Counted from the first letter of the stretch, positions 8,680 through 19,263 are shown. The stretch: 64,000 nucleotides of DNA from Bisbaumannia pacifica (GCF_007989625.1 NZ_BJUK01000022.1:1-64000), one strand, 5' to 3'. A program made the numbers and translations. Notes: generated from the letters alone by a model not told the origin.

Positions 8680-8801
8680 GGGGCTCTCCTTATTCACCTC
8701 GATGCAGCACCCTACCCCACGCCGGGCAGGCGGCCCCATGATACACGTTTGACCCGCCCCTCGGCCTATCAACCATAGGGGTAGGTCCTGCCATGGTCGG
8801 A

Positions 8802-8831
8802 TTGGTAATCGGCGCTTCGGCTTCGTATAAT
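8802..8831 (+). promoter_or_regulatory. Probable sigma-70 promoter of ppa
   Basis: TTGGTA, 18-bp spacer, perfect TATAAT at 8826-8831, about 50 bp upstream of the ppa start. Confidence 0.6.
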
Positions 8832-8880
8832 TCGGCGGTTTTCTCTGGCCCCTACAATCCGCCCACGCAAGGATTCGAGA

Positions 8881-9411
8881 ATGAGCTTCAGCAAGATCCC
8901 CGCCGGTAAGGACCTCCCCAACGACGTCTACGTGGCCATCGAGATTCCGGCCCAGCATGCGCCGATCAAGTACGAGATCGACAAGGACCTGGACGCCCTG
9001 GTCGTGGATCGCTTCATGGCCACCCCGATGTTCTACCCGGCCAACTACGGCTACATTCCCAACACCCTGGCCGATGACGGCGACCCCCTGGACGCCCTGG
9101 TGGTGACCCCGCATCCGGTGCAGCCGGGCAGCGTGATCCGCGCGCGTCCGGTGGGCATCCTCAATATGACCGACGAGGCGGGCGAGGACGCCAAGCTGGT
9201 CTGCGTGCCCCACGGCAAGCTGACCACCCTGTATGATGACGTCCAGGAAGTGACCGACCTGCCGGAGCTGCTGCGCCAGCAGATTGCCCACTTCTTCGAG
9301 AACTACAAGGATCTCGAGAAGGGCAAGTGGGTGAAGGTGGAGTCCTGGGAAGGCGCCGACGCCGCCCGCAAGGCCATCGAGAAGGCCGCCGCCGCCCACG
9401 AGAAGGCGTAA
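8881..9411 (+). CDS. ppa: Inorganic pyrophosphatase (family I)
   Basis: 176 aa, the usual bacterial family I length. Hydrolyses pyrophosphate to two phosphates in the cytoplasm, pulling biosynthetic reactions forward. Motifs: KYEIDKD substrate-binding segment (about residues 31-37), [12 protein letters not shown] (about 52-63), and the metal signature [10 protein letters not shown] (about 66-75) with its Asp triad. C-terminus ends in an Ala/Lys helix. A clear promoter lies upstream and a strong terminator downstream, so it is transcribed alone. Start preceded by AAGGATTCGAG. Confidence 0.97.
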   Translation: MSFSKIPAGKDLPNDVYVAIEIPAQHAPIKYEIDKDLDALVVDRFMATPMFYPANYGYIPNTLADDGDPLDALVVTPHPVQPGSVIRARPVGILNMTDEAGEDAKLVCVPHGKLTTLYDDVQEVTDLPELLRQQIAHFFENYKDLEKGKWVKVESWEGADAARKAIEKAAAAHEKA

Positions 9412-9431
9412 GCCAAGCCGTTGGCAGATTC

Positions 9432-9468
9432 ACAAGGGCCGCCCCACTGGGGCGGCCCTTGTGTTTTA
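9432..9468 (+). terminator. Rho-independent terminator of ppa
   Basis: Perfect GC-rich stem ACAAGGGCCGCCCC / GGGGCGGCCCTTGT with a short loop, followed by TTTTATT. Confidence 0.9.
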
Positions 9469-9500
9469 TTGATCCAAGGGGGAACTCTGGCTCTCCCTCC

Positions 9501-9560
9501 TTGTGGGAGCTGGCTTTAATCGCCGATACGTCGGATCGCTGCTGAAGCAGGCTCCTACTG
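9501..9560. repeat. Divergent REP-like element overlapping a stop codon
   Basis: Starts TTGTGGGAGCTGGCTTTAATCG and ends GAAGCAGGCTCCTAC. A different subtype from the other REPs. It contains the stop codon of the minus-strand gene ending at 9555. Confidence 0.5.
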
Positions 9561-10880
9561 GCCTGGGTCTTGCTCGGCGGGCGCCTCCTCGGGCAGCGGC
9601 ATGTCCTCCGGCGGGGCCATCTGGTCTTCCTGAGGCATGGGTTCCTCCTCAGTGGCATCCTCTTGCACGGCCTCCGCTTCCTGCACGGCCTCTGCCTGGG
9701 GCGCGGCGTCTTCCGGCGCTTCCTGGACGGCTTCGGGTGCGAGCGCTGCTTCCGACGCCGGCGGGATAGCCTCTTGCTGGGGCGCGTCTTCCGGCACGCC
9801 CTGCTCCACCGCGGCCTCGGGTGCCGTCACCGCCGGCTCAACGGGCTCCCAGGCGGCGACTTCCACGCCTTCGACACGTGCCGCTAGCCGGCTGGCCAGG
9901 TCGCGGGCGCGCACCGTGTAGTTGGCCATGACCAGGGAGTGGTTGGCGAAGATGCCGAAGCCGGAGCCGTTGAGCACCAGCGGGCTCCACAACCGACGCT
10001 GGGTCATCTCCAGCTCGGCGATCAGCCGGGTCAGGGTCCCTCCGGCCTCGGCGGCGGCCAGCAGGTCGGCATAGTCGCGCTCCACGCCACGCAGCAGATG
10101 CAATAGCGCCCAGGCCTGGCCACGGGCCTCGAAGAAGTCGTCGTCGAGGCGATACCAGGGGGTCGGCTCGGGCAGCGCGTCGGTATCAATGGCCAGGTCG
10201 CGCAGCGCCTCGCGTTCACCGACGCTGGCGGAGAGACGCTGGCTCAGGTCATCCAGGCGCAGCGCTACCCGCTCCAGCCACCGGGCCAAGGCCTCGCCGT
10301 CGTCGGCGAAGCCGGCCTCGCCCTTGCCGAGCGCCAGCAGGTGCTCGCCCAGGTGCTCGCCGGCCTGCGCCAGCCGGGTCTCGGTGGAGGGGTAGAGCCA
10401 GTCGCGACTCTCGCCCATCAGTGCCTCACGCGCTTCTTCCAGGGCGGCGCTCTCGCCCTGCTCGAGGGCCGGCAGCCGCTGGGCCAGCTCCCGGGCCTGA
10501 CGCAGCACGCCGTACTCCCAGTTGGGCATATTGTCGAGCCATAGCCCCGGGGGGAAGATATCGTTGCGTAGGTAGCCCCCCGGTTTCCGCTGCAGGGTAT
10601 CCACCACGCCGATCAGGGCGGCGGTGGTTACCGCTCCCCGCGCCGCCGGGCTGGTCGCCGCCTCGGGCTGGTCGGCGGCGACTCGTACCCGCTGGTTGGC
10701 AGTGACCTGCTCGACATCGAAGGCGGCGGGTTCGCGGCTCCACCAGATGCCCAGGGCCAGGGTCGCCAGCAGATAGAGCACCACCAGCACCAGCAGTGGC
10801 TTCCAGATCCAACCATATTCGGGACGCTCCAGTGAGGTGGTGCGCCCGGCAACCGGCTTACGCTTACCGAACAGGGGCAT
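9555..10880 (-). CDS. DUF2333 family membrane protein with acidic C-terminal tail
   Basis: 441 aa, start at the ATG at 10880 (MPLFGKRKPVAG) with AAGGAAG upstream; longer in-frame starts overlap the dsbD promoter region. One N-terminal membrane segment (about residues 27-47, KPLLVLVVLYLLATLAL) followed by a periplasmic-facing domain of the DUF2333 type (GGYLRNDIFPPG, WSREPAAFDVE), about 300 residues. The last ~100 residues are low-complexity Glu/Ala/Pro/Gln (EAVQEAPEDAAPQAEAVQEA), unusually long for the family. No function is established to my knowledge. Divergent from dsbD. Confidence 0.8.
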   Translation of the reverse strand: MPLFGKRKPVAGRTTSLERPEYGWIWKPLLVLVVLYLLATLALGIWWSREPAAFDVEQVTANQRVRVAADQPEAATSPAARGAVTTAALIGVVDTLQRKPGGYLRNDIFPPGLWLDNMPNWEYGVLRQARELAQRLPALEQGESAALEEAREALMGESRDWLYPSTETRLAQAGEHLGEHLLALGKGEAGFADDGEALARWLERVALRLDDLSQRLSASVGEREALRDLAIDTDALPEPTPWYRLDDDFFEARGQAWALLHLLRGVERDYADLLAAAEAGGTLTRLIAELEMTQRRLWSPLVLNGSGFGIFANHSLVMANYTVRARDLASRLAARVEGVEVAAWEPVEPAVTAPEAAVEQGVPEDAPQQEAIPPASEAALAPEAVQEAPEDAAPQAEAVQEAEAVQEDATEEEPMPQEDQMAPPEDMPLPEEAPAEQDPGQ

Positions 10881-11083
10881 GTGTCGACTTCCTTGACTCG
10901 CGAAATGGGCCGGCGCCGCTGCGACGGCACCGAATGCTGAGTTATAGTAGCAGGCGACGCCACGATGACGAGAGCGGCGTCCTGTCCGCCATGCCAACGC
11001 GCCCGCCGGGCGGTGGGAACTCTCCCCTCGTCGCCGGGTCGCAAGGGGGCTCCGCCTCCCGTCTGCAAGGATCTTTCCGAGTC

Positions 11084-12901
11084 ATGATTCGCCGTTTATT
11101 GCCCTCTCTATTACTGCTCCTGGCGCTGGTCGCCGGCAACGCCCAGGCCCAGTGGTTCTCCTCCGACCGCCAAAGCGACTTCCTGCCGGTCCACGAGGCC
11201 TTCCAGGCGAGCGCCTGGCACGATGGCCAGTCCCTGCATGTGGGCTTCGTCGCCGCCGAGGACTATTACCTCTATCGCCATCGCTTCGCCGTGGAGAGCG
11301 ACACCCTGGCCCTGGGCGAGCCGGCGCTGCCGCCGGGCGAGCCCATGAGCGACGAGTTCCTGGGCGACGTCAACGTCTTCTTCGACCGGGTGGTCTTCAC
11401 GGTGCCCCTCGAGGCGGCCCCGGTGGCGGGGGAGGTGCCCTTTACCCTGAGTTTCCAGGGCTGCGCCCTGGCCGGCCTCTGCTATCCGCCGGAGCGCCTG
11501 GAGATGACCGCCCTGCCCGGCTCGGCGCCTCCCGCCTTCGCCGACTGGACGCCGGACGCCGCCCCCTCCGAGGCGGGCGCGCCCAGCGGCGTGCAGAGCG
11601 CCGATGGCCGCTTCAGCGAGCTGATGAGCCGCGCCAGCCTGCCGCTGGCCCTGGGGCTGTTCTTCCTGGCCGGCCTGGGGCTGACCTTTACCCCCTGCGT
11701 GCTGCCGATGATCCCCATCCTGTCGTCGATCATCGTCGGCCAGAACCCCGGGCGCGGGCGCGCCTTCGTGCTCTCCGCCAGCTATGTGGCCGGCATGGCC
11801 GCCACTTACGCCCTGGTAGGGGTATTGATGGGGCTGTTCGGCGCCGGCCTCAACCTCCAGGCCCGGCTGCAGTCGGCACCGGTACTGATCGGCTTCGCCC
11901 TGCTCTTCGTGGGCTTCGCCCTGGCCATGTTCGGCGTCATCAACCTGCGCACGGCACCCCGGCTGACTGCACGCATCCAGGCCTGGCAGACCCGTGCCCA
12001 GCGCAGCGGTCCCGTCGGCCTAGCCCTGGCCGGCGCCCTCTCGGTGCTGGTGGTCTCGCCCTGTGTCTCGGCGCCCCTGGCCGGCGCCCTGGTGTTTATC
12101 TCCACCACCGGCGACGCCGCGATGGGCGGGGCCGCCCTGCTGGCCCTGGCCCTGGGCATGGGGGTGCCGCTGCTGCTGGTAGGCACCTTCGGCACCACCC
12201 TGATGCCTCACACCGGCGCCTGGATGGAGGGCGTCAAGACCGCCTTCGGCCTGCTGCTGTTGGGGGTGGCCATCTGGCTGGTCGAGCGGCTGCTGCCGGG
12301 GCCGCTGGCCCTGCTGCTGTGGGCGGCCCTGGCGGTGGCCACGGCCCTGGCGCTGGGCGCCCTGCGCCTGGAGACTCACGGCTGGGCGCGACTGCGCCAG
12401 GGCGCGGGCCTGCTGGTACTGGCCTGGGGCCTGGCCCTGGTGCTGGGCGCCGCCCAAGGCGGTAGCGACCCGCTGCGCCCGCTGGTGGCCATGGCGCCGG
12501 GGGAGCGCGGCAACGCCATCGCCAGCGAGCCCGATGTGGTGGTGCGCGATCTGGCCGCTCTGGAGCGGGCCCTGGCCGGCGCCGGCGACACGCCGGTGTT
12601 CGTCGATGTCACCGCCGACTGGTGCATCTCCTGCAAGCAACTGGAACGCAGCGTCTACCCGACACCGCAGGTGGCCGAGCCGCTGTCGGCCTTCCATCGT
12701 GTCCAGGTGGACGTCACCGAGAGCAACGGCGCCAGCCGCGAGCTGCTGGAGCGCTTCCAGCTGTTCGGCCCGCCCAGCCTGCTGTTCTTCGCCGGCGGCG
12801 AGGAGATCCGCGAGGCGCGTATTCAAGGCGAGGTGGAGCGCGACGAATTCGCCGGCCACCTGAACCAACTGCTGAGCTGGCTGGAGAGCCGACAGGGGTG
12901 A
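11084..12901 (+). CDS. dsbD: Thiol:disulfide interchange protein DsbD
   Basis: 605 aa. Moves electrons from cytoplasmic thioredoxin across the inner membrane to periplasmic DsbC/DsbG and cytochrome-maturation partners. Cleavable signal (residues 1-22, ending AQA); periplasmic alpha domain with its redox cysteines in GCALAGLCYPP; membrane beta domain with the two conserved cysteines in FTPCVLPMIP and SPCVSAPLAG across eight helices; C-terminal thioredoxin-like gamma domain with DWCISCKQLE. All six functional cysteines are visible. The start at 11084 gives a proper signal peptide; the AAGGA ribosome-binding site is somewhat distant. Single gene before accBC; the aroQ often found between dsbD and accB is absent. 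Confidence 0.95.
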   Translation: MIRRLLPSLLLLLALVAGNAQAQWFSSDRQSDFLPVHEAFQASAWHDGQSLHVGFVAAEDYYLYRHRFAVESDTLALGEPALPPGEPMSDEFLGDVNVFFDRVVFTVPLEAAPVAGEVPFTLSFQGCALAGLCYPPERLEMTALPGSAPPAFADWTPDAAPSEAGAPSGVQSADGRFSELMSRASLPLALGLFFLAGLGLTFTPCVLPMIPILSSIIVGQNPGRGRAFVLSASYVAGMAATYALVGVLMGLFGAGLNLQARLQSAPVLIGFALLFVGFALAMFGVINLRTAPRLTARIQAWQTRAQRSGPVGLALAGALSVLVVSPCVSAPLAGALVFISTTGDAAMGGAALLALALGMGVPLLLVGTFGTTLMPHTGAWMEGVKTAFGLLLLGVAIWLVERLLPGPLALLLWAALAVATALALGALRLETHGWARLRQGAGLLVLAWGLALVLGAAQGGSDPLRPLVAMAPGERGNAIASEPDVVVRDLAALERALAGAGDTPVFVDVTADWCISCKQLERSVYPTPQVAEPLSAFHRVQVDVTESNGASRELLERFQLFGPPSLLFFAGGEEIREARIQGEVERDEFAGHLNQLLSWLESRQG

Positions 12902-12925
12902 ATGGCAGCCCCGAAGCGGCGGCGA

Positions 12926-12959
12926 TTGGTTAACTGTAAAAATACCTACTGGTTAACTG
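12926..12959. repeat. GTTAAC repeat pair upstream of accBC
   Basis: TGGTTAACTG occurs twice (12927-12936 and 12950-12959), the palindromic GTTAAC cores 23 bp apart. The bioA operator in this same window has GTTAAC cores 22 bp apart, so this may be a weak BirA-type site; it is also readable simply as a direct repeat. It lies about 220 bp upstream of accB. Confidence 0.35.
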
Positions 12960-13177
12960 CCATCATCGCGAAACGAGCGTTTATATTCACGCTTCTGCGG
13001 ATAACCTAGACAACCCAGTCGTTTTTCGGCAAACTCCGCCGACACGCCTTTTGGCGGGACAATCATCGGCAATTTGCTAAACTTTGCCCCGATTCGACAC
13101 GTTTTTACGCAGGTTGACAGCGCCGCTGCGCAGCCTGCTCGCGCCCCCTCATACTCCGTTACGAGCGAGACAACCGC

Positions 13178-13636
13178 ATGGATATCCGTAAGGTCAAGAA
13201 GCTGATCGAGCTGCTGGAAGAGTCCAATATCAGCGAGATCGAGATCCAGGAAGGCGAGGAATCCGTCCGCATCAGCCGCCACCCCAATGGCGTGGCCTAC
13301 CAGGCGGCCCCGCAGCCCGCCGCCTATGCGCCCCAGCCGGCCGCGGCGCCTGCTCCGGCGGCACCGGCGGCCAGCGAACCGGCGGCACCGGCCGCACCCA
13401 CCGGCCATACCGTCAACTCGCCGATGGTCGGCACCTTCTATCGGGCCCCGGCCCCGGGCGCCAAGCCCTTCGCCGAAGTGGGCCAGACGGTGCGCAAGGG
13501 CGAGGCGGTGTGCATCGTCGAGGCGATGAAGATGATGAACCAGATCGAGGCCGACAAGGACGGCGTCATCGAGGCCATCCTGGTGGAAGACGGCGAGCCG
13601 GTCGAGTTCGACCAGCCGATGCTGGTCATCGCCTGA
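13178..13636 (+). CDS. accB: Biotin carboxyl carrier protein of acetyl-CoA carboxylase
   Basis: 152 aa. Carries biotin between the biotin carboxylase (AccC) and the carboxyltransferase in the first step of fatty-acid synthesis. N-terminal helical segment (residues 1-35, [16 protein letters not shown]), an Ala/Pro linker (about 45-78), and the biotinyl/lipoyl domain with [10 protein letters not shown], biotin attached to Lys118. The [12 protein letters not shown] thumb typical of AccB is present. accC follows 51 bp downstream, the usual accBC operon. Confidence 0.97.
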   Translation: MDIRKVKKLIELLEESNISEIEIQEGEESVRISRHPNGVAYQAAPQPAAYAPQPAAAPAPAAPAASEPAAPAAPTGHTVNSPMVGTFYRAPAPGAKPFAEVGQTVRKGEAVCIVEAMKMMNQIEADKDGVIEAILVEDGEPVEFDQPMLVIA

Positions 13637-13687
13637 GGCCCTCGCCTCGACGCTCTCAACTGACACCTCATTACGGGCGGATAACAG

Positions 13688-15028
13688 ATGTTGGACAAGG
13701 TACTCATCGCCAATCGCGGCGAGATCGCCCTGCGCGTCCTGCGTGCCTGCAAGGAGCTGGGCATCAGGACCGTGGCGGTGCACTCCAAGGCGGACCAGGA
13801 GCTAATGCATGTGCGTCTGGCCGATGAAGCGGTATGCATCGGCCCGGCGTCCTCGGCCCAGTCTTACCTCAATATTCCGGCGCTGATCAGCGCCGCCGAG
13901 GTCACCGACGCCAGCGCCATTCATCCCGGCTATGGCTTCCTCTCCGAGAATGCCAACTTCGCCGAGCAGGTGGAGCGCTCCGGCTTCACCTTTATCGGGC
14001 CGCGGGCCGATACCATTCGCCTGATGGGCGACAAGGTCAGCGCCATCGAGGCGATGAAGAAGGCCGGCGTGCCCACGGTACCCGGCTCCGACGGCCCGCT
14101 GCCGGAGGACGAGGCGGAGGTGCTGGCCATCGCCAAGCGCATCGGCTACCCGGTGATCATCAAGGCCGCCGCCGGCGGCGGCGGTCGCGGCATGCGCGTG
14201 GTGCATACCGAGGCGCACCTGCTCTCCTCGGTGAGCATCACCCAGACCGAGGCCGCCGCGGCCTTCGGCGACGGCACCGTCTATATGGAGAAGTTCCTCC
14301 AAGAGCCGCGCCACGTCGAGGTGCAGGTGCTGGCCGACGGCCAGGGCAATGCCATCCACCTCTATGATCGCGACTGCTCCCTGCAGCGTCGCCACCAGAA
14401 GGTGCTGGAGGAAGCCCCGGCGCCGGGGCTCGACCCCGAGGCCCGGGCCCAGGTGCTGGAGGCCTGCCGCCAGGCGTGCCTGACCATCAACTACCGGGGC
14501 GCCGGCACCTTCGAGTTCCTCTACGAGAAGGGCCAGTTCTTCTTTATCGAGATGAACACCCGGGTCCAGGTGGAGCATCCGGTCACTGAGCAGGTCACCG
14601 GGGTGGATATCGTCAAAGAGCAGCTGCGCATCGCCTCCGGGCTGCCGCTGTCGATCCGCCAGGAAGACGTCAAGCTCAACGGCCACGCCTTCGAGTGCCG
14701 GATCAATGCCGAGGACTCCCGCACCTTCATGCCCTCGCCGGGCAAGGTGAGCCTCTATCACCCGCCGGGCGGCCTGGGGGTGCGCATGGATTCCCACCTC
14801 TATACCGGCTATACGGTGCCGCCCCACTACGACTCGCTGATCGGCAAGCTGATCACCTGGGGTGAGGACCGCACCGCGGCCCTGACGCGCATGCGTAATG
14901 CCCTGGACGAGCTGCTGGTGGAAGGTATCAAGACCAATACCGACCTGCACAAGGACCTGGTCCGCGATACCTATTTCCAGCAGGGTGGAGTCAATATCCA
15001 CTACCTGGAGAAGAAACTGGGTCTGTAA
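13688..15028 (+). CDS. accC: Biotin carboxylase subunit of acetyl-CoA carboxylase
   Basis: 446 aa, the canonical length. ATP-dependent carboxylation of AccB-bound biotin. N-terminal [19 protein letters not shown], the Gly-rich ATP loop [13 protein letters not shown] (about residues 160-172), catalytic-site segments [14 protein letters not shown] (about 288-301), and the C-terminal biotin carboxylase domain. A GC-rich hairpin follows the stop, consistent with the end of accBC transcription. Confidence 0.98.
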   Translation: MLDKVLIANRGEIALRVLRACKELGIRTVAVHSKADQELMHVRLADEAVCIGPASSAQSYLNIPALISAAEVTDASAIHPGYGFLSENANFAEQVERSGFTFIGPRADTIRLMGDKVSAIEAMKKAGVPTVPGSDGPLPEDEAEVLAIAKRIGYPVIIKAAAGGGGRGMRVVHTEAHLLSSVSITQTEAAAAFGDGTVYMEKFLQEPRHVEVQVLADGQGNAIHLYDRDCSLQRRHQKVLEEAPAPGLDPEARAQVLEACRQACLTINYRGAGTFEFLYEKGQFFFIEMNTRVQVEHPVTEQVTGVDIVKEQLRIASGLPLSIRQEDVKLNGHAFECRINAEDSRTFMPSPGKVSLYHPPGGLGVRMDSHLYTGYTVPPHYDSLIGKLITWGEDRTAALTRMRNALDELLVEGIKTNTDLHKDLVRDTYFQQGGVNIHYLEKKLGL

Positions 15029-15047
15029 GCCGCGACCCGGTTATCAG

Positions 15048-15080
15048 CGACGGGATGGCCCAGGGCCATCCCGTCGCGCG
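15048..15080 (+). terminator. Possible terminator after accC
   Basis: 13-bp perfect stem CGACGGGATGGCC / GGCCATCCCGTCG with a 3-nt loop. The following tract (CGCGTTT) is only weakly T-rich. Confidence 0.5.
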
Positions 15081-15121
15081 TTTGGACACCCTGACACGCC
15101 TTTTTCGCAGGAGACGCCACC

Positions 15122-16033
15122 ATGCCCTGGCTACAACTCAAGGCGCGAATCGCCCCGGAGCAGGCCGAGACCCTGGAGGAGCTGCTGCTCGCCGAGGGCG
15201 CCTCGGCCATCACCCTGCAGGATGCCCATGACGACCCGGTCTTCGAACCGGAGCGCGGCACCACCCCGCTATGGAACGAGACGGTATTGACCGGCCTGTA
15301 TGACGACCTGGAAGGCATCGAGGCGATGCTCGAGCGGGTGCGCCAGGCCTGGAGCCTGGAGGTACCCGACGAGCCCTGCCCCGAGATCGAGTTCGAGCTG
15401 CTCGCCGACCGCGACTGGGAACGGGAGTGGATGGATGGCTTCACGCCGCTGAAGATGGGCCAGCGGCTGTGGATCGTGCCCAGCTGGCACGAGGCCCCGG
15501 AGCCCGAGGCGGTCAACCTGCTGCTCGATCCCGGCCTGGCCTTCGGTACCGGCACTCACCCCACCACGGCGCTGTGCCTGGAGTGGTTGGATGGCCTGGC
15601 GGTGGCCGGCGAGCTGGAGGCGAAGGCGATACTCGACGTGGGCTGCGGCTCCGGCATCCTGGCCATCGCCGCCCTCAGGCTGGGGGCCAACCGCGCCGTG
15701 GGCACCGATATCGACCCCCAGGCCCTGCAGGCCAGCCGCGACAATGCCGAGCGCAATGCCATCGCCGAGGCGCGCCTGACGCTCTGCTATCCGGAGCAGC
15801 TCGCCGAGGGGCCCTTCCCAGTGGTGGTGGCCAATATCCTCGCCGGCCCCCTGGTGGAGCTGTCGCCGACCATCGCCGGCCAGGTGGCCCCCGGCGGACG
15901 CCTGGTGCTCTCCGGGATCCTCGCCCAGCAGGCCGACGAGGTGCTCGACGCCTACGCCGCCCAGGGACTGGCAATGGAGCCGCCGGTGGAGCGGGAAGGC
16001 TGGGTACGCCTGGAAGGACGCCGGCCGACCTAG
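15122..16033 (+). CDS. prmA: Ribosomal protein L11 methyltransferase
   Basis: 303 aa SAM-dependent methyltransferase that trimethylates L11. Features: N-terminal substrate domain (residues 1-90) with [11 protein letters not shown] linker; family-specific [16 protein letters not shown] (about 141-156); SAM loop [17 protein letters not shown] (about 175-191); [10 protein letters not shown] active-site motif (about 236-245), all typical of PrmA. CAGGAGA precedes the start. Next gene dusB starts 79 bp later on the same strand. Confidence 0.97.
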   Translation: MPWLQLKARIAPEQAETLEELLLAEGASAITLQDAHDDPVFEPERGTTPLWNETVLTGLYDDLEGIEAMLERVRQAWSLEVPDEPCPEIEFELLADRDWEREWMDGFTPLKMGQRLWIVPSWHEAPEPEAVNLLLDPGLAFGTGTHPTTALCLEWLDGLAVAGELEAKAILDVGCGSGILAIAALRLGANRAVGTDIDPQALQASRDNAERNAIAEARLTLCYPEQLAEGPFPVVVANILAGPLVELSPTIAGQVAPGGRLVLSGILAQQADEVLDAYAAQGLAMEPPVEREGWVRLEGRRPT

Positions 16034-16112
16034 GCAAATCCCTTTTGCCACCTTCACCCGGGGGCGCCGGCTGGGTATCATAGGCCCCCCTTGAATCGAG
16101 CCCCCGGTTTTC

Positions 16113-17147
16113 ATGCCCATGCCCCCACTCCCGCCCCTGCCCGCCATCGGCCCCCACCGGTTGACCGGCCGGGCGATCCTGGCGCCCATGGCCGGGGTCA
16201 CCGACCGCCCCTTCCGCGCGCTGTGCCGGCGCCTGGGGGCGGGCCTGGTGGTGGGCGAGATGGTCACCTCGGATCCCAGCCTGTGGCATACCCGCAAGTC
16301 ACGGCTGCGCATGGACCATCGCGGCGAGCCGGGGCCGCGCAGCGTGCAGATCGCCGGCGGCGACGCCGCCATGCTCGCCGAGGCGGCGCGACTCAATGCC
16401 GAGCGGGGCGCCGAGATCATCGATATCAACATGGGCTGCCCGGCCAAGAAGGTGTGCAATAAGGCCGCCGGGTCGGCGCTGCTGCGCGACGAGGCCCTGG
16501 TCGCGGAGATCCTCGAGGCGGTGGTCGCCGCGGTGGACGTCCCGGTGACCCTGAAGATCCGCACCGGCTGGTGCGCCGAGAGCAATAACGGGGTACGGGT
16601 CGCGCGGCTCGCCGAGGCCGCCGGCATCCGGGCCCTGGCGGTCCACGGCCGCCACCGCCAGCAGCGCTACCAGGGCCATGCCGAGTACGACACCATCGCC
16701 GAGATCAAGTCTCGCGTAACGATTCCGGTGTTCGCCAACGGCGATATCGACTCCGCCGCCAAGGCCGCCGAGGTTCTCGACTATACTGGGGCGGATGCGG
16801 TGATGGTGGGCCGCGGCGCCCAGGGCAACCCCTGGATCTTCCGCGAGATCGAGCACTACCTGGCGCACGGCCAGGAGGCGAGCCCACCCAGCGCCACCGA
16901 GCGCCAGCGACTGCTCGGCGAGCACCTCGATGCCTTGCATGACTTCTATGGTGAGGTGATGGGCGTGCGTATCGCCCGCAAGCATCTGGGTTGGTACCTG
17001 GAGCGCCACGAGTCCGAAGACGCCAAGGCCCTGAAGGCGGTCTTCAACCGCCTGGAGACACCGGGCGCCCAGCACCATTTCGTGAATGAACTCTTCGGCC
17101 GTCGAGACTTCCCCTCGCCGGCCGCCAATGGAACCAGTGCAGCATGA
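16113..17147 (+). CDS. dusB: tRNA-dihydrouridine synthase B
   Basis: 344 aa FMN enzyme reducing uridine in the tRNA D-loop. Motifs: [12 protein letters not shown] (FMN barrel start), [20 protein letters not shown] with the catalytic cysteine in KKVC, LKIRTGW, VHGRHR and [24 protein letters not shown] is the phosphate-binding end of the barrel. The 3' end overlaps the first ATG of the fis reading frame, preserving the dusB-fis pair known from enteric bacteria and pseudomonads. Confidence 0.96.
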   Translation: MPMPPLPPLPAIGPHRLTGRAILAPMAGVTDRPFRALCRRLGAGLVVGEMVTSDPSLWHTRKSRLRMDHRGEPGPRSVQIAGGDAAMLAEAARLNAERGAEIIDINMGCPAKKVCNKAAGSALLRDEALVAEILEAVVAAVDVPVTLKIRTGWCAESNNGVRVARLAEAAGIRALAVHGRHRQQRYQGHAEYDTIAEIKSRVTIPVFANGDIDSAAKAAEVLDYTGADAVMVGRGAQGNPWIFREIEHYLAHGQEASPPSATERQRLLGEHLDALHDFYGEVMGVRIARKHLGWYLERHESEDAKALKAVFNRLETPGAQHHFVNELFGRRDFPSPAANGTSAA

Positions 17148-17488
17148 CCAGCAGGCAAGCAACCACGCCCGACAATGCGACACGAGTGGATCAGGAACCC
17201 ATGAGCTTCTCCGCCATCGACGGCCGCCCTGCCACGACAACGCCGCAGGCGCAGGCCCCCGAGCGCCCCCTGCGCGAGGCGGTGGACCTGGCGATGCGCC
17301 GCTACTTCGCCCACCTGGATGGCGAGTCGGTCACCGGCCTCTACGCCATGGTGATCGACGAGGTAGAGGCGCCGCTGCTGGCCGCGGTGATGGAGCACGT
17401 GGGCGGCAACCAGACCCGCGCCGCCGAACTGCTCGGCCTCAATCGCGGCACCCTGCGCAAGAAGCTCAAGCAGCACGCCCTGATCTGA
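17144..17488 (+). CDS. fis: Nucleoid DNA-bending protein Fis
   Basis: Up to 114 aa; the ATG at 17144 overlaps the dusB stop (ATGA). An alternative ATG at 17201 (MSFSAIDGR) has its own AGGAA ribosome-binding site and would give 95 aa, closer to the usual ~98; I cannot decide between them. C-terminal helix-turn-helix: [24 protein letters not shown], conserved up to the last residues. N-terminal beta-hairpin arm region is present but divergent. Fis regulates rRNA, recombination and growth-phase genes and is co-transcribed with dusB. Confidence 0.95.
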   Translation: MTSRQATTPDNATRVDQEPMSFSAIDGRPATTTPQAQAPERPLREAVDLAMRRYFAHLDGESVTGLYAMVIDEVEAPLLAAVMEHVGGNQTRAAELLGLNRGTLRKKLKQHALI

Positions 17489-17500
17489 CCCTTTTTCCTG

Positions 17501-17536
17501 CGAAGGGAGCCCAATGCGGCTCCCTTCGCTCGTTTT
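17501..17536 (+). terminator. Terminator of dusB-fis
   Basis: Stem CGAAGGGAGCC / GGCTCCCTTCG followed by CTCGTTTT, between fis and purH. Confidence 0.75.
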
Positions 17537-17562
17537 CCAGCCAACTCCGAGAGTGCAAGTTC

Positions 17563-19161
17563 ATGGCCCAATCCGCCTCCCCCTCCGCTCCCTCCACCCT
17601 GCCGGTGCGCCGCGCCCTGCTCAGCGTCTCCGACAAGACCGGCATCGTCGACTTCGCCCGCGGCCTGGCCGATCGCGGTGTGGCGTTGCTCTCCACCGGC
17701 GGCACCTTCAAGCTGCTGCGCGATAACCAGATTCCGGTGACCGAGGTGTCGGCCCACACCGGCTTCCCCGAGATCATGGACGGCCGGGTCAAGACCCTGC
17801 ACCCCAAGATCCACGGCGGCATCCTGGGTCGCCGCGGCCAGGACGACGCGGTGATGGCGGAGCATGAGATCGATCCCATCGACATGGTGGTGGTCAACCT
17901 CTACCCCTTCGCCCAGACCGTGGCCAAGCCCGACTGCACCCTGGAGGACGCCATCGAGAACATCGATATCGGCGGCCCCACCATGGTCCGCGCCTGCGCC
18001 AAGAACCACGCCCACACCAGCATCCTGGTGGATGCCGGCGACTACGCCCGGGTGCTGGGCGATATGGACGCCAATGACGGCGCGGTGAGCCTCGCGACCC
18101 GCTTCGACCTGGCGGTGAAGGCCTTCGAACACACCGCCGGCTACGACGCCGCCATCGCCAACTACCTGGGCCAGCGCGTGGAGGGCGGCGAGGAAGGCTT
18201 CCCGCGCACCTACAGCGTGCAGTACCGCAAGAAGCAGGAAATGCGCTACGGCGAGAACCCCCACCAGCAGGCCGCCTTCTATGTCGAGGACGATGCCAGC
18301 GAACCCAGCGTGGCCACCGCCGAGAGCCTGCAGGGCAAGGCCCTCTCCTTCAATAACGTGGCCGACACCGACGCCGCCTTCGAGTGCGTCAAGGCCTTCG
18401 AGGAGCCGGCCTGCGTGATTGTCAAGCACGCCAACCCCTGTGGCGTGGCCCTCGGCGAGACGCCGCTGGCGGCCTACGAGAAGGCCTTCGCCACCGACCC
18501 CACCAGCGCCTTCGGCGGCATCATCGCCTTCAACCGGCCGCTGGACGCCGATACCGCCCGGGCCATCATCGACCGCCAGTTCGTCGAGGTGATCATCGCC
18601 CCCGGAGTGGCCGACGCCGCCCGCGAGATCGTCGCCGAGAAGCAGAACGTGCGCCTGCTCGACGTGGCCGCCCAGTGGGGCGCCGCCGCCCTCCCCGCCC
18701 ATGACTTCAAGCGCGTCAACGGCGGCTTGCTGGTGCAGGATCGCGATCAGGGCATGGTCGGCCGCGACGACCTCCAGGTGGTGACCCAGCGCGCCCCCAG
18801 CGAGCAGGAGCTGCGCGACCTGATGTTCGCCTGGAAGGTGGCCAAGTTCGTCAAGTCCAACGCCATCGTCTACGTCAAGGAGGGCCAGACCATCGGCGTC
18901 GGCGCCGGCCAGATGAGTCGCGTCTATTCCGCCAAGATCGCCGGCATCAAGGCCGCCGACGAGGGCCTCTCGGTGCCCGGCTCGGTGATGGCCAGTGATG
19001 CCTTCTTCCCGTTCCGGGACGGCATCGATGCCGCCGCGGCGGCGGGCATCACCGCGGTGATCCAGCCTGGCGGCTCCATGCGCGACCAGGAGGTGATCGA
19101 CGCCGCCAACGAGGCCGGCATCGCCATGGTCTTTACCGGCATGCGCCACTTCCGCCACTAA
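17563..19161 (+). CDS. purH: Bifunctional AICAR formyltransferase/IMP cyclohydrolase
   Basis: 532 aa, catalysing the last two steps of de novo IMP synthesis. The start at 17563 ([10 protein letters not shown]) is the ATG nearest the conserved [21 protein letters not shown]; an in-frame extension back through fis is spurious. N-terminal MGS-like cyclohydrolase domain (about residues 15-200, [24 protein letters not shown]) and C-terminal transformylase domain with [11 protein letters not shown], the signature containing the catalytic Lys-His. A terminator follows. Transcribed separately from fis. Confidence 0.97.
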   Translation: MAQSASPSAPSTLPVRRALLSVSDKTGIVDFARGLADRGVALLSTGGTFKLLRDNQIPVTEVSAHTGFPEIMDGRVKTLHPKIHGGILGRRGQDDAVMAEHEIDPIDMVVVNLYPFAQTVAKPDCTLEDAIENIDIGGPTMVRACAKNHAHTSILVDAGDYARVLGDMDANDGAVSLATRFDLAVKAFEHTAGYDAAIANYLGQRVEGGEEGFPRTYSVQYRKKQEMRYGENPHQQAAFYVEDDASEPSVATAESLQGKALSFNNVADTDAAFECVKAFEEPACVIVKHANPCGVALGETPLAAYEKAFATDPTSAFGGIIAFNRPLDADTARAIIDRQFVEVIIAPGVADAAREIVAEKQNVRLLDVAAQWGAAALPAHDFKRVNGGLLVQDRDQGMVGRDDLQVVTQRAPSEQELRDLMFAWKVAKFVKSNAIVYVKEGQTIGVGAGQMSRVYSAKIAGIKAADEGLSVPGSVMASDAFFPFRDGIDAAAAAGITAVIQPGGSMRDQEVIDAANEAGIAMVFTGMRHFRH

Positions 19162-19188
19162 AGCGACAAGCTGGCTAGCCTAAATGAC

Positions 19189-19224
19189 ATCGCCCCCATG
19201 GCACGGCCATGGGGGCGATTTTAT
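19189..19224 (+). terminator. Terminator of purH
   Basis: ATCGCCCCCATGGC / GCCATGGGGGCGAT perfect stem, 3-nt loop, then TTTATT. Confidence 0.9.
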
Positions 19225-19263
19225 TGCCAGCCTTGGGCGGCTTGGCGCGTCGTGCGCCGGCGC

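Noticed and set aside
8680-9399. N-terminal extension of the kinase-fusion reading frame
   Set aside because: Runs antisense through ppa; the TTG at 8679 has the ribosome-binding site.
17086-17562. N-terminal extension of purH
   Set aside because: Overlaps dusB/fis in another frame and crosses a terminator; PurH homology starts after 17563.
17341-19158. Minus-strand 605-codon frame across purH
   Set aside because: Antisense shadow of purH.
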